26,956 nt of DNA. Source: a virus. The position numbers were made by a program, and so were the translations under genes. Positions 8,244-16,272 of the stretch are shown here, piece after piece (position 1 is the first letter of the stretch; every line of letters begins with the position of its first letter). The notes below the pieces were generated by a model that was not told where the DNA came from, did not search any database, and saw only the letters and a program-made list of their open reading frames with translations. The stretch is taken from the IMG/VR virus record IMGVR_UViG_3300027749_000429, positions 1-26,956 of that record. One strand, 5' to 3'.

Positions 8244-10778
8244 ATGAGAAATATTTATAATAAATTATATGTATCAGGTTCATCTGGTTCAACAGATGCA
8301 GTAGCCATTAATGCCTCAGTAGAATCAAATCTACTATCTATTGTATCACCCACATCTAGTCAAACTATTTTTAAAATTAGAAATACACAATACGGATTTA
8401 CTATTTCAACATTAGATATAGTTTCAACAATAGCTGGATCAACTGCTGCGACAAGTGGCTCTTCTGGTGATGGTGGTCCTGCTACTAGTGCATTACTTAA
8501 CTACCCAAGTGGTTCCGCATTTGATAGTTATGGTAATCTTTATATAGCAGATATGTCAAATTACAAAGTTAGAAAAATTGATACAAATGGTATAATAACA
8601 ACTTTTGCTGGTAATGGAACATCTGGCTTATCTGGTGATAGTGGTCCAGCAACATCAGCACAACTATTTAAACCATTTGGTGTAGCTGTTGATTCTAATA
8701 ACAATGTATATATAGTTGATGTATTAAATATAGCCGATACTGGCGCAATAAGAAAAGTTAACACAAATGGTATTATAACAACTGTTTTAGGAATTACAAC
8801 ATCAAGTACTGCAGGAACAGCTGGAATCACTGTGGATAACAATAATAATATCTATTTTACTTGTGGTAACATTGTTAAAAAAATTACACAATCTGGAATA
8901 ACAACAATTGTTGCCGGGACAGGAGTGGATGGTAGTTCTGGTGATAATATACCAGCAACATCAGCACCGTTGTATGGCACTTGGGGAATAGATGTAGATA
9001 ATTTGGGTAATATTTATTTTGCTGATTATTATAATGGGCTGATAAGAAAAGTAGATACAAATGGAATTATAACTACTATAGCTGGTGGTGGTGTTTCGCT
9101 TGTAGAGGGAGTTGGTGCAACATCAAGTTATTTAGTTAATCCAATTGCTGTAAAATATAAAGATGGTGCTATTTATGTATCTAATGGTGGATACTATAGC
9201 ATAAGAGTAGTAAGCTCTATAGGTAAAATTAGGACACTAGCGGGTAGTTCTGCATATGGTTACTCAGGTGATGGTGGTGTTCCGCTATCAGCTAAATTCA
9301 GTTATATTGGTGGTCTAAGTTTTGATAATATCGGTAATTTGTATATAAGTGACAGCAGCAATAATGTAATTAGAAAAATTACTTTATCATCTCTTAATAC
9401 TAGAAGAGATAATTCCGCTTATTTAAATTATGAAAAAAATAATAATCTATTTGCTATAGATGGAAATGGAGTTGTCAATTTAAATGGTAGTATAACTTTT
9501 AAAGATATTAACTTTTTAACACAATCTTATAGAAATGCTAATGGGAATATAAATGGGTTTGTATTACAAGATGGATATAAAATAACCAGTTCTCATTTTA
9601 ATGGTACCGAATTTTTAACACCAGGTTCTTTTTTTTGGATGGAACCAGGTTATTCTAAAACTTGGAATGCATATTCAGCATTAGGAGATATTAGTAAAAT
9701 ATCTTTTAGTGCTTCGTTTGCAACAGATTCATTAGTATCATTTATATTATCACCAACTTCTTCTTATAGTGGTTTAACTTACTCGGATTTATTTAATATA
9801 ACATTATTTAATAATAATCAACCTGTTTATTTACCTGTAATAAAAACTTATTCAACATCAGGTAATTTAAATGTATCTATTGATACATATGATACTAATA
9901 TAACAAATTTAAGTGCAATATTATTAGGTAGAAATATAAATTATTCATACACATATTCCACCTCATTTGCTAACACAACACTAGTAACATTTTATGGTTA
10001 TAATGCTACACCAGTGACATATAGTTTACAATTCAGTAACTATTACTTTGGAACACAAAGTTTTACTATGTCACCATACAAAATTGCAAAACTAACAACA
10101 AAAAATGCTAAATTATTAAATACCAAACGTGAAGTATATAATAATAATGGTGCAGCATTATTTTATGGACACTATTATACAACAGTAGGTAATTATGGAA
10201 ATACTACATCTGGTGTTTCATATACTTATTTACAAGATCCGCTTGTTTCTATTGGTGCTACCGCAGGATTTGTTGGAGCAAATCAAGCTTTTGACACTAG
10301 TGCAAATGCTGATGCAAATTTTATATATGTGATAAGTAGTGCAGCTTATGGTAGCAGTGTACCTGCTTATATAACACGCTATCATATGGTAAATGGAACT
10401 AATGTTACACAAAGTGTAATTTGGAGTAATAATTATTTACCAACACAAAGTTTAGTATTAAGTGCTAGCTCTAGTAAATTTATCGGATATGGGTTTAGTG
10501 ATGTACCAAAAAGTGCATTTTATATAGCCAATACAAGCTCAATATCTGCAACATTCTCAGCAAAACAATATTATACAAAAGGAAACTTTATATCTATAAC
10601 ACAAGACTATAATCCAATTTCATCAGTATTTTCTTCAACACCAACAGGTGCACAAATATACTCAACAAGTAGTACACCCGGAACTAATCTTTATCCAGGA
10701 ACACAATCTTCTGTAATATTTTATTTAGGACGTGGTGAAGCATTTACCTTAACTCAACCGTTACCAGTTGATTATTAA
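8244..10778 (+). CDS. Tail fibre/adhesin with six-blade NHL-repeat beta-propeller
   Basis: The protein has 844 residues. Residues about 60-390 hold six NHL-type repeats, each with a pattern like AGNGTSGLSGDSGPATSAQL, then GNLYIADMSNYKVRKID and NGIITT. Blades begin near STIAGS, TFAGNG, TVLGIT, TIVAGT, TIAGGG and TLAGSS. Blades 3 and 5 have degenerate versions of the SGDGGPATSA segment. This is the bacterial/teneurin-like propeller subtype, which binds proteins or glycans. The propeller is followed by the WMEPGYSKTW module shared with the previous gene and a Ser/Thr-rich beta C-terminal half, probably a fibre shaft or tip. It is the third gene of the adhesin operon. The last four bases overlap the convergent gene on the other strand. 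A virion receptor-binding role is inferred from context; the propeller call itself is strong. Confidence 0.85.
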   Translation: MRNIYNKLYVSGSSGSTDAVAINASVESNLLSIVSPTSSQTIFKIRNTQYGFTISTLDIVSTIAGSTAATSGSSGDGGPATSALLNYPSGSAFDSYGNLYIADMSNYKVRKIDTNGIITTFAGNGTSGLSGDSGPATSAQLFKPFGVAVDSNNNVYIVDVLNIADTGAIRKVNTNGIITTVLGITTSSTAGTAGITVDNNNNIYFTCGNIVKKITQSGITTIVAGTGVDGSSGDNIPATSAPLYGTWGIDVDNLGNIYFADYYNGLIRKVDTNGIITTIAGGGVSLVEGVGATSSYLVNPIAVKYKDGAIYVSNGGYYSIRVVSSIGKIRTLAGSSAYGYSGDGGVPLSAKFSYIGGLSFDNIGNLYISDSSNNVIRKITLSSLNTRRDNSAYLNYEKNNNLFAIDGNGVVNLNGSITFKDINFLTQSYRNANGNINGFVLQDGYKITSSHFNGTEFLTPGSFFWMEPGYSKTWNAYSALGDISKISFSASFATDSLVSFILSPTSSYSGLTYSDLFNITLFNNNQPVYLPVIKTYSTSGNLNVSIDTYDTNITNLSAILLGRNINYSYTYSTSFANTTLVTFYGYNATPVTYSLQFSNYYFGTQSFTMSPYKIAKLTTKNAKLLNTKREVYNNNGAALFYGHYYTTVGNYGNTTSGVSYTYLQDPLVSIGATAGFVGANQAFDTSANADANFIYVISSAAYGSSVPAYITRYHMVNGTNVTQSVIWSNNYLPTQSLVLSASSSKFIGYGFSDVPKSAFYIANTSSISATFSAKQYYTKGNFISITQDYNPISSVFSSTPTGAQIYSTSSTPGTNLYPGTQSSVIFYLGRGEAFTLTQPLPVDY

Positions 10779-11035
10779 TTAGACAATATAATTTCTAAAT
10801 TTTCTTTATTAAAGCCACCTTCAAGTGGCTTTTTTCCTTTTTTTAAATAATCTGCGTAAAGCTCATTATAATCATCATAGGTATACATCTCTCCAGTTAT
10901 ATCAGATGCAATAACTTCTGTATCATTTGTTGTAATTGTATTTGAGAGTTTTTGACTACCTATACCAGGTCCTAGTGAACCTATAAGTTCGGTTCCCGAA
11001 ATAGATTCTAAAAATTGTTTGTATTTTTTTATCAT
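10775..11035 (-). CDS. Small acidic protein with capsid-targeting-like N-terminus
   Basis: This 86-residue protein begins MIKKYKQFLESISGTE, close in character to the T4 capsid targeting sequence MKTYQEFIAE. Gly- and Thr-rich residues follow, and then a helical C-terminal half (DDYNELYADYLKKGKKPLE). No catalytic motif is visible. Its ATG overlaps the TGA of the upstream gene (11032-11466) as ATGA, so the pair is translationally coupled. Its 3' end overlaps the 3' end of the convergent adhesin gene by 4 bp and contains that operon's terminator hairpin within codons. A packaged internal protein is a reasonable hypothesis; nothing in the body identifies an activity. Confidence 0.75.
   Translation of the reverse strand: MIKKYKQFLESISGTELIGSLGPGIGSQKLSNTITTNDTEVIASDITGEMYTYDDYNELYADYLKKGKKPLEGGFNKENLEIILSN
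10811..10835 (+). terminator. Terminator of the adhesin operon, embedded in a convergent gene
   Basis: The 8-bp GC-rich stem AAAGCCAC/GTGGCTTT (10811-10818 with 10825-10832) has a 6-nt loop and runs into a T tract on the + strand. It lies 32 nt beyond the adhesin operon's last stop, inside the C-terminal codons of the minus-strand gene 10775-11035. The other orientation lacks a T tract, so it acts mainly on + strand transcripts. Confidence 0.8.
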
Positions 11036-11466
11036 TTATTTACTTCTATTTCTTCATAATATTCATCTTGGCTAGTTAATGAATATTCATCTTTTTTTAT
11101 ATTATATGTTATGTTATATAACATATTATCACCCATTGTATAATCACCATGTCTTAATACTAATTTATACTCTGGTTTACTAACTTTTAAAATTAAATCA
11201 CCTATTTTACCATTTTTATCAGATAAATCACACCACACTTTTTTCTTCTTATTTAAATAATCATCTATTTTATCACATGCTAAATGCTTTGATAAATAAG
11301 CATAATCATTTAAATCACCCTCCTGTGTTTGATTATATAAGTTCAAAAAGTCATCCTCTCTAATGGTCAAACTTTCTCCTTTTGAAATCTTATCCAAAAT
11401 TCTATTAAGTTCAATCTCTTTAAGAGATTCCTTTAAGATATAATGTTTATACCATTTTTTAATCAT
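11032..11466 (-). CDS. Unrecognised small protein, possible capsid-targeting-like N-terminus
   Basis: This 144-residue soluble protein begins MIKKWYKHYILKESLKE, a looser match to the basic/aromatic N-terminal motif of the window. It contains two [L/I]-x-E sequences (residues 11-13 and 15-17) like those cut by the T4 prohead protease. Residues 18-90 are helical and charged, and the C-terminal part is strand-rich (KYEL-type stretch and YNITYNIKKDEY). It ends in TGA overlapping the ATG of 10775-11035. An AATATATAA box lies 20 nt upstream of its ATG on the minus strand. No family was recognised. Confidence 0.7.
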   Translation of the reverse strand: MIKKWYKHYILKESLKEIELNRILDKISKGESLTIREDDFLNLYNQTQEGDLNDYAYLSKHLACDKIDDYLNKKKKVWCDLSDKNGKIGDLILKVSKPEYKLVLRHGDYTMGDNMLYNITYNIKKDEYSLTSQDEYYEEIEVNK

Positions 11467-11486
11467 TTCAGATTAATTTTTATACT

Positions 11487-11495
11487 TTATATATT
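11487..11495 (-). promoter_or_regulatory. AATATATAA box upstream of the 11032-11466 gene
   Basis: Minus-strand AATATATAA lies 20 nt before the ATG at 11466, comparable with the 26-nt spacing before the sheath gene. Confidence 0.35.
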
Positions 11496-11544
11496 AAATT
11501 ATATTAAAGAAGTTATCATCATTTCATTAAGACTCAATTAATTT

Positions 11545-11553
11545 AATATATAA
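11545..11553 (+). promoter_or_regulatory. AATATATAA box, 4 nt before the repeat-protein start
   Basis: The 9-mer AATATATAA followed by AGAT and the ATG at 11558 is the same box and spacing as at 5904 and 8231. Confidence 0.4.
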
Positions 11554-11557
11554 AGAT

Positions 11558-14497
11558 ATGGATGCTAAAATTTTAACCGCACTTAATAATCTTACCGACT
11601 CTTTAGATGCTATCGCAGAAGCACTTAAAAACAAATCAGCTAAATCTGATGCTGGTAAAATATTACAAGCAATTAATAATGTTGATAAAAAAATTAGTTC
11701 AATTAGCACTGGTATTAAAGGCATCAAAAAAGATACACAACAAATATTAAAAAACCAAGAAACTTTAATTAAATTATCAAGAGATAAAAGTTCAAAAACA
11801 GAAGTATTTGAAACCTCTAGTGATAAAAAATCTAAAATAAAAGATGGTGTAAGCACAGTTTTACTTATTGCTGCCGGCGTTTTAGCAATTGGTTTAGCAT
11901 TTAAAATCATAGGTCATGTTGACTTCTTTTCAGTTATTGCGCTATCCATAGCTTTACCTATTATAGCCAAATCATTTGAAATAATAGCTGGTATGAAACT
12001 TAAAAAAGGTGATATGATAAATCTATTCTTTGTCACAGTTACTATGGCAGCTTCACTGACAGCAGCTTCTTGGATAATGAGTTTAATTACACCTATAAGT
12101 ATTACGCAAAGCTTAACAGCTATTTTAATTGCTGGTTCTTTTGCCTTAATGGGTATGAGTATTGATAAAATAACTAAAGGAGTTAGAGATGTTAGATTAA
12201 TAGATTTGATTAAAGTTCCATTAGTAATGGTAGTAATGGGATATGCAATAACACAAGCTTCACATATAATGCAGGATATATCACCAATTAGCATAGCAAA
12301 AGGATTTACCGCAATAATGCTTGCGGCAACATTTGCACTTATTGGATATTCAATTGGTCAAATTACAAAAAATCTAAAAGACGTAACTGTGGCTGAAGCT
12401 TTATTAATGCCACTTATATTAATACCAGCTACATTTGCAATAGTAGTAGCGTCACATATAATACAGAAGATAGCACCAATAACTTTAAAACAAGGATTAT
12501 CTGCTATTGGAACAGCTATAGTATTAAGTGCAATGGCGTTGCCTTTAATTGTATTATCATATGCTGTAAAGAAAACTAGTGTTGTCGAAGTAGCTTTAAT
12601 GACAATTATTTTACCATTATTATCTACAGCAATTTGGCTATCATCTATGATTTTAGCAAATGTTACCCCAGTTGATACAGGATTACTTTGGAATATAGTT
12701 TTACAATCTTTAGCATACGCCGTAATGACGGTTGCCCTAGGTGTAGGTATTTATGCATTGCAAAAATTAGGTGTTACTCCTGTTACAGCATTGGAAGGTG
12801 GTATATCAATTGTAATTATTGCAGGTGCTATGGCTCTATCTTCAAAATTAATAGCAATGGGTGATTATACTAATGGTCCTTCTATTGATTGGGCAATAGG
12901 AACTGGATTAAGTATAGCTGCTTTTGGTGCCGCAGTTATGTTAATTGGTTCGGAAATAGTAGCCACCGCAGGATTAGGATTATTAGCAGTTGCAGCTGGT
13001 GCATTGGCCGTTATCGTAATTGCCAAAACTATAGTTGAATCAGCCGCAATACTAAATGGTGGTAGCTATGGTAATTATCCAACATTAGACTGGGCATTAG
13101 GTGTAGGATTATCATTAGCTGCTTTTGGAACAAGTATCATGTTAATAGGTGGTTTAGTAGTTGGTTCATTTGGGCTAGGATTAATAGCATTAGCAGCTGG
13201 TGCCGTTGCTATTAATACTATATCACAAGCAATAGTAGATTCTTCTAATATACTTAAAACTGGAACATATACAGGTGGTCCAACAGAAAAATGGGCTAAT
13301 GGTATAGCTTTATCATTAGGAGCATTTGCACCTATTTTTAAATTATTATTTGATAGAGGTATAATTGGTTTATTCTCAAAAGGTCCATCTATGGAAGATT
13401 TTGTCGGAAAAGATGGCAAAGGTGGCATAATAAGAGGTATAGCGGAATCAATAGTCGCTGCGGCAGATTTCTTTGCTAATTCCAAAGCTTCATTTACCGG
13501 AGGGCCTTCCAAAGATTGGGCGGAAGGTGTAGGTGGCGCAATCGGTGCATTTGCACCAGTATTTGAAGCAGTATCAAAATCAAAAAGCTTTTTTGGTGGT
13601 GGCATATCTATTGAAGAGTTTATTGGCACTGATGGAAAAGATGGTATAATAGTGGGTATATGTAAAGCAATAGTATCAGCAGCACAATATTTTAATAGTC
13701 CTGGAATTGGAGATATATTTAATGGTGGACCAGATGAAAAATGGTCTAACAAAATAAGCACAGCTTTATCAGCATTTGCGCCAGTATTTGATTATTTAAG
13801 TAAAAATAATGGTTGGTTTAGCAATCCTTCCGATGATTTATTAAATGCTATAACTAATATAGCACAAGGTATAGTCAGTTCAGCTAATAAATTAGCCGAA
13901 GGAAATTATGCCGTAACAATTCCGGACGATTATATGGATAAATTAGGTAGTAATATCAAAAAATATATTGAATTAGTTGATTATTTAAAAGAGAAAGATT
14001 TAGATAGCTTCTCATTAGGTAATATATTTGATGTTACTTCTGGTTTAGCAAGATTAGCAGGCGATTATGAAAAATTAGCTAAAGGTGTAAAAAGTTTAGG
14101 AAGTGCGTTAAAAGATATAGAATTGGAAAAAATAGAAGCATTAAATAAAGTTACTGGTAGTGTTATATTAATGTCTCTAATGGATCCTGATCAATTTGAA
14201 AAAATGATGGATGCCTTAGAATCTAAAGCAGGTATATTTGTATCAACTATTAAAACATTACAAGATGCTAGCACCAATGCCGCTGGACAAACACCAACAA
14301 CTAATTTTAACCAAACAACAGGTAGTGGCAAAAACAATGGAACATCTGAAATAGTAGGCGTATTAAATACTATAGCCACAAATACTAGTGGATTATCGAC
14401 ATTATCTAAATCAATAGATGGTTTAAAAACAAGTCTAACTAGTTTAATACATGAACTACAAAAAGAATCTTCTACAAGAAAAACAGGTAATAAATAA
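11558..14497 (+). CDS. Large repeat-built hydrophobic protein, candidate tail tape measure/injection protein
   Basis: The protein has 979 residues. Residues 1-90 are helical and charged. Residues ~90-740 consist of hydrophobic helical segments in nine copies of a 64-75 residue repeat. A conserved Pro marks each copy at 179, 243, 307, 371, 441, 508, 575, 650 and 725 (spacings 64, 64, 64, 70, 67, 67, 75, 75). The later copies read like GGPSKDWAEGVGGAIGAFAP with an invariant Trp. Residues ~750-979 are amphipathic helices and a Ser/Thr/Asn-rich tail. The length, helicity, hydrophobicity and position among tail genes fit a tape measure protein that fills the tube and later enters the host membrane. 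I know no exact homologue, so this is a context call. An integral membrane protein of the infected cell is the alternative. Confidence 0.6.
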   Translation: MDAKILTALNNLTDSLDAIAEALKNKSAKSDAGKILQAINNVDKKISSISTGIKGIKKDTQQILKNQETLIKLSRDKSSKTEVFETSSDKKSKIKDGVSTVLLIAAGVLAIGLAFKIIGHVDFFSVIALSIALPIIAKSFEIIAGMKLKKGDMINLFFVTVTMAASLTAASWIMSLITPISITQSLTAILIAGSFALMGMSIDKITKGVRDVRLIDLIKVPLVMVVMGYAITQASHIMQDISPISIAKGFTAIMLAATFALIGYSIGQITKNLKDVTVAEALLMPLILIPATFAIVVASHIIQKIAPITLKQGLSAIGTAIVLSAMALPLIVLSYAVKKTSVVEVALMTIILPLLSTAIWLSSMILANVTPVDTGLLWNIVLQSLAYAVMTVALGVGIYALQKLGVTPVTALEGGISIVIIAGAMALSSKLIAMGDYTNGPSIDWAIGTGLSIAAFGAAVMLIGSEIVATAGLGLLAVAAGALAVIVIAKTIVESAAILNGGSYGNYPTLDWALGVGLSLAAFGTSIMLIGGLVVGSFGLGLIALAAGAVAINTISQAIVDSSNILKTGTYTGGPTEKWANGIALSLGAFAPIFKLLFDRGIIGLFSKGPSMEDFVGKDGKGGIIRGIAESIVAAADFFANSKASFTGGPSKDWAEGVGGAIGAFAPVFEAVSKSKSFFGGGISIEEFIGTDGKDGIIVGICKAIVSAAQYFNSPGIGDIFNGGPDEKWSNKISTALSAFAPVFDYLSKNNGWFSNPSDDLLNAITNIAQGIVSSANKLAEGNYAVTIPDDYMDKLGSNIKKYIELVDYLKEKDLDSFSLGNIFDVTSGLARLAGDYEKLAKGVKSLGSALKDIELEKIEALNKVTGSVILMSLMDPDQFEKMMDALESKAGIFVSTIKTLQDASTNAAGQTPTTNFNQTTGSGKNNGTSEIVGVLNTIATNTSGLSTLSKSIDGLKTSLTSLIHELQKESSTRKTGNK
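12080..13800 (+). repeat. Nine tandem protein repeats of 64-75 residues
   Basis: Translated copies align around xPxSIxxGxxxxAxxFAxxx. Copies 1-4 (TPISITQSLTAIL, SPISIAKGFTAIM, APITLKQGLSAIG, TPVDTGLLWNIVL) are spaced exactly 64 residues apart. Copies 5-9 (NGPSIDW, NYPTLDW, GGPTEKW, GGPSKDW, GGPDEKW) are spaced 67, 67, 75 and 75. The repeats are visible in protein; DNA identity between copies is modest, so the expansion is old. Confidence 0.8.
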
Positions 14498-14527
14498 ACT
14501 TTTTAAATAAATAATAATAAAATTAAT

Positions 14528-14962
14528 ATGCGTAACATATCATTATACAAAAAAATAAAATTATTCCTTTTATATAGGAAAACAATAAAAAACATCGAAA
14601 AACAATTAGAAGCTCAACTTAATATAAGAATTGATAAGGCTTCAAGGATGTACACAGTACTAAATATTCCACCGGACTTAATAGAAGAACCTTATAATTT
14701 GAGAAAAGAAGACGTTGAAATTATATCTCAATCTTTTATAAAAGATTATACAAATAAATTATCAGCGTTACTAAACCAAAACGGATTAGCTGAATTATAT
14801 GATTTTTATGATATATCTAAAATAGATAAGTATAGTTATTTATTAGTATATGGGTTTTCATTATTCAAATCAAATAATTTCATTATGGGATTATATAAAT
14901 CTATACCATTTGTGTTTGGTGGATTATTACTAATGTGCATAATAAAATATCTATTACATTAA
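14528..14962 (+). CDS. Small tail-anchored membrane protein, unknown function
   Basis: The protein has 144 residues. The N-terminus is strongly basic (MRNISLYKKIKLFLLYRKTIK). The middle is a soluble, charged helical region (about residues 30-95). The last ~24 residues form a single hydrophobic helix (FVFGGLLLMCIIKYLL) with only His after it, so it is probably a tail-anchored membrane protein. It follows the repeat protein after 30 nt of A/T-rich sequence in the same orientation. No family was recognised. A role in membrane events at infection or lysis is possible but not shown. Confidence 0.7.
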   Translation: MRNISLYKKIKLFLLYRKTIKNIEKQLEAQLNIRIDKASRMYTVLNIPPDLIEEPYNLRKEDVEIISQSFIKDYTNKLSALLNQNGLAELYDFYDISKIDKYSYLLVYGFSLFKSNNFIMGLYKSIPFVFGGLLLMCIIKYLLH

Positions 14963-15008
14963 TAAACTTCTTTATAATAACATATATAAATTAAAATAAA
15001 AATTTTTA

Positions 15009-15458
15009 ATGAGTAAAGAAGTAACCGGTATTAGCAAATTTTACGAGATTTCCGACGAAACAGTAAATATATTTCACGAAATAGTGAGAAAGAAGTTATT
15101 AAGTGAGGTAGCGTTCCAATTTATTGGTAATGCATCACAAAAAACTGTAATCAAAGTGTCAAAATTATCAGATCAATATGAATATATGTTAAAAAAACAT
15201 ATATTAGTTGCTGTTAATGAGGAGTTAATGTCTAAATTTGATGACGAATCAATTAATATCTTATTTGAACAAGAAATAGATAAAATACACTTTGATGGAG
15301 AAAAGGGTAAAGTTAAATTGGTTAAACCAGATATATCAACTTTCTCTTCTTTAATTAAGAAATGGGGTATAGAAAAAATATCTAGAGCAAATCAACTTGC
15401 TGAAATAACATCCGAACTTACAGTAAGTACGGATTTTGAAAATGATTTCAAAAGTTAA
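15009..15458 (+). CDS. Unrecognised soluble protein
   Basis: The protein has 149 residues with no membrane segment and a mixed helix/strand pattern. Notable stretches are VRKKLLSEVAFQFIGN (about 26-41), KVSKLSDQYEYMLKKHILVA (about 50-70) and an acidic ILFEQEIDKIHFDGEKGK block (about 83-100). A C-terminal helix follows. The ATG follows a CATATATAA-like box and an A/T leader. It ends the + strand run of the repeat-protein genes and is followed by a bidirectional terminator. Function unknown. It is co-oriented with the tape-measure candidate, so a tail assembly accessory role is possible. Confidence 0.7.
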   Translation: MSKEVTGISKFYEISDETVNIFHEIVRKKLLSEVAFQFIGNASQKTVIKVSKLSDQYEYMLKKHILVAVNEELMSKFDDESINILFEQEIDKIHFDGEKGKVKLVKPDISTFSSLIKKWGIEKISRANQLAEITSELTVSTDFENDFKS

Positions 15459-15543
15459 ACTTTTGGTAGTACAACAACAAACTTATTCATATAAGAGCCA
15501 ATATGAATTATTTACAGGCACTACATATACAAAAATATATACC
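15459..15543 (+). other. Noncoding 3' region with small hairpin
   Basis: This short stretch between the stop at 15458 and the terminator has no credible gene. It contains an 8-bp inverted repeat ATTCATAT/ATATGAAT (15485-15492 with 15501-15508, 8-nt loop), which could form a weak 3'-UTR hairpin. Confidence 0.35.
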
Positions 15544-15591
15544 TTTTAATATAAAACCTCACAAATTAATTTGTGAGGTTTTATATTAAAA
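15544..15591. terminator. Bidirectional terminator between convergent genes
   Basis: A perfect 48-bp palindrome (24-bp arms, centre between 15567 and 15568) has the GC-containing core ACCTCACAAATT/AATTTGTGAGGT flanked by AAAA and TTTT. It separates the + gene ending 15458 from the minus gene ending at 15593, and its A/T flanks suit termination in both directions. Confidence 0.9.
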
Positions 15592-15592
15592 T

Positions 15593-16048
15593 TTAGTTTA
15601 ACGTTCTATTTGTTTTAGTATTTCCTACTAAACCTCCTTTAGAGGTTGTTTTTTCTTTAACTCTAAAGTTAAGATAAGAAAATTGTGGCGTGTTTCCGAA
15701 ATCTCTATTATACTGTTCTAAATTAGTGAAAGAAGATAAAAATAATTTCTCAATTTCCTGCAATTTATTCTTATCACCTTTAAGTTGGATTTCAATTATA
15801 GTCTGTTTAGTCTTTGGATCATCCCAATACCAAATAAATGCTGAATTATCACCATATTCTTTATCACCTATTGTTTTACCAAAATCTTGACCTGGAACTG
15901 AAGCGAGTAAAGTTGCTCTAACACCATTTTTTTTAAACCATAGATATAAATCTTTAGCTATTTTTTTAATCTCTAAATTATCTTCGTTTATCATCTCAAC
16001 CATTTCGTCAAAATTTTCAAACAACTTAACATATTTTAATTTTTTCAT
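15593..16048 (-). CDS. Small protein with capsid-targeting-like N-terminus
   Basis: This 151-residue protein begins MKKLKYVKLFENFDEMVE. It carries the KYVKLFENF form of the shared N-terminal motif, shifted four residues in, with LFE matching the [L/I]-x-E prohead-protease pattern. Residues ~25-50 form a charged helix, then strands (NSAFIWYWDD, TIIEIQLKGD), a helix, and a basic C-terminal tail. No active-site motif was recognised. The promoter region upstream lies in or beside the 57-bp palindrome (TATATATATAA about 30 nt before the ATG). It is transcribed toward the bidirectional terminator. Proposed as a packaged internal protein by N-terminus only. Confidence 0.75.
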   Translation of the reverse strand: MKKLKYVKLFENFDEMVEMINEDNLEIKKIAKDLYLWFKKNGVRATLLASVPGQDFGKTIGDKEYGDNSAFIWYWDDPKTKQTIIEIQLKGDKNKLQEIEKLFLSSFTNLEQYNRDFGNTPQFSYLNFRVKEKTTSKGGLVGNTKTNRTLN

Positions 16049-16062
16049 ATTTAATATAATTT

Positions 16063-16272
16063 CTATTTCTTATATATATATAAAAAGAAAAAATAATTTT
16101 TTCTTTTTATATATATATAAGAATTAGGTCTTTGTTCAAATATACCATGTGTTTTACAGATTATTTTAACCTTTATACCATCATTTACATATTCCGACAA
16201 TGAATAGTCAAATAAATCTTCATGTTTTAAGTTGGATTTTTCTATGAATTCTTTATTTGTTAGCCTTCTCAT
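16063..16272 (-). pseudogene. Truncated copy of the zinc-repeat endonuclease gene
   Basis: The first ~53 residues (MRRLTNKEFIEKS... to QRPNSYI) match the N-terminus of the intact endonuclease at 25802, with paired motifs such as IICKTHGIFEQ versus IICKIHGEFEI. Then the frame enters the palindrome at 16067-16123, reads low-complexity Lys/Tyr/Phe, and stops. The second zinc pair (C-x2-C), the second zinc repeat and the whole nuclease domain are missing, so it cannot be an active endonuclease. It overlaps the upstream small zinc gene by exactly 20 nt, the same overlap as in the intact cassette, showing that both genes arrived together. Confidence 0.85.
16067..16123. repeat. Perfect 57-bp AT-rich palindrome
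   Basis: Arms 16067-16094 and 16096-16123 are exact reverse complements (28 bp each) around a single unpaired base at 16095. Each arm has a (TA)n run and A5GA6. It marks the truncation point of the endonuclease remnant and supplies the TATATATATAA upstream of the gene starting at 16048. It could be a rearrangement scar, a DNA cruciform or an assembly fold-back. Confidence 0.9.

Larger units (their letters stand above)
11467..11557. promoter_or_regulatory. Divergent promoter region
   Basis: This is a 91-bp A/T-rich gap between divergently transcribed genes. Each side carries an AATATATAA box: on the minus strand at 11495-11487 (20 nt before the 11466 start) and on the plus strand at 11545-11553 (4 nt before the 11558 start). 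No Shine-Dalgarno sequence is visible for either gene. Confidence 0.5.

Noticed and set aside
11527-12294. Hydrophobic minus-strand frames at 11527-11910 and 11914-12294
   Set aside because: They are antisense to the well-supported 11558-14497 gene, and their hydrophobicity mirrors the other strand.
13075-13761. 228-codon minus-strand reading frame opposite the repeat protein
   Set aside because: It is a shadow of the Gly/Ala/Pro repeats of the plus-strand gene. It has no leader or family resemblance, and its Pro/Ser-rich composition follows from the complement of the real codons.
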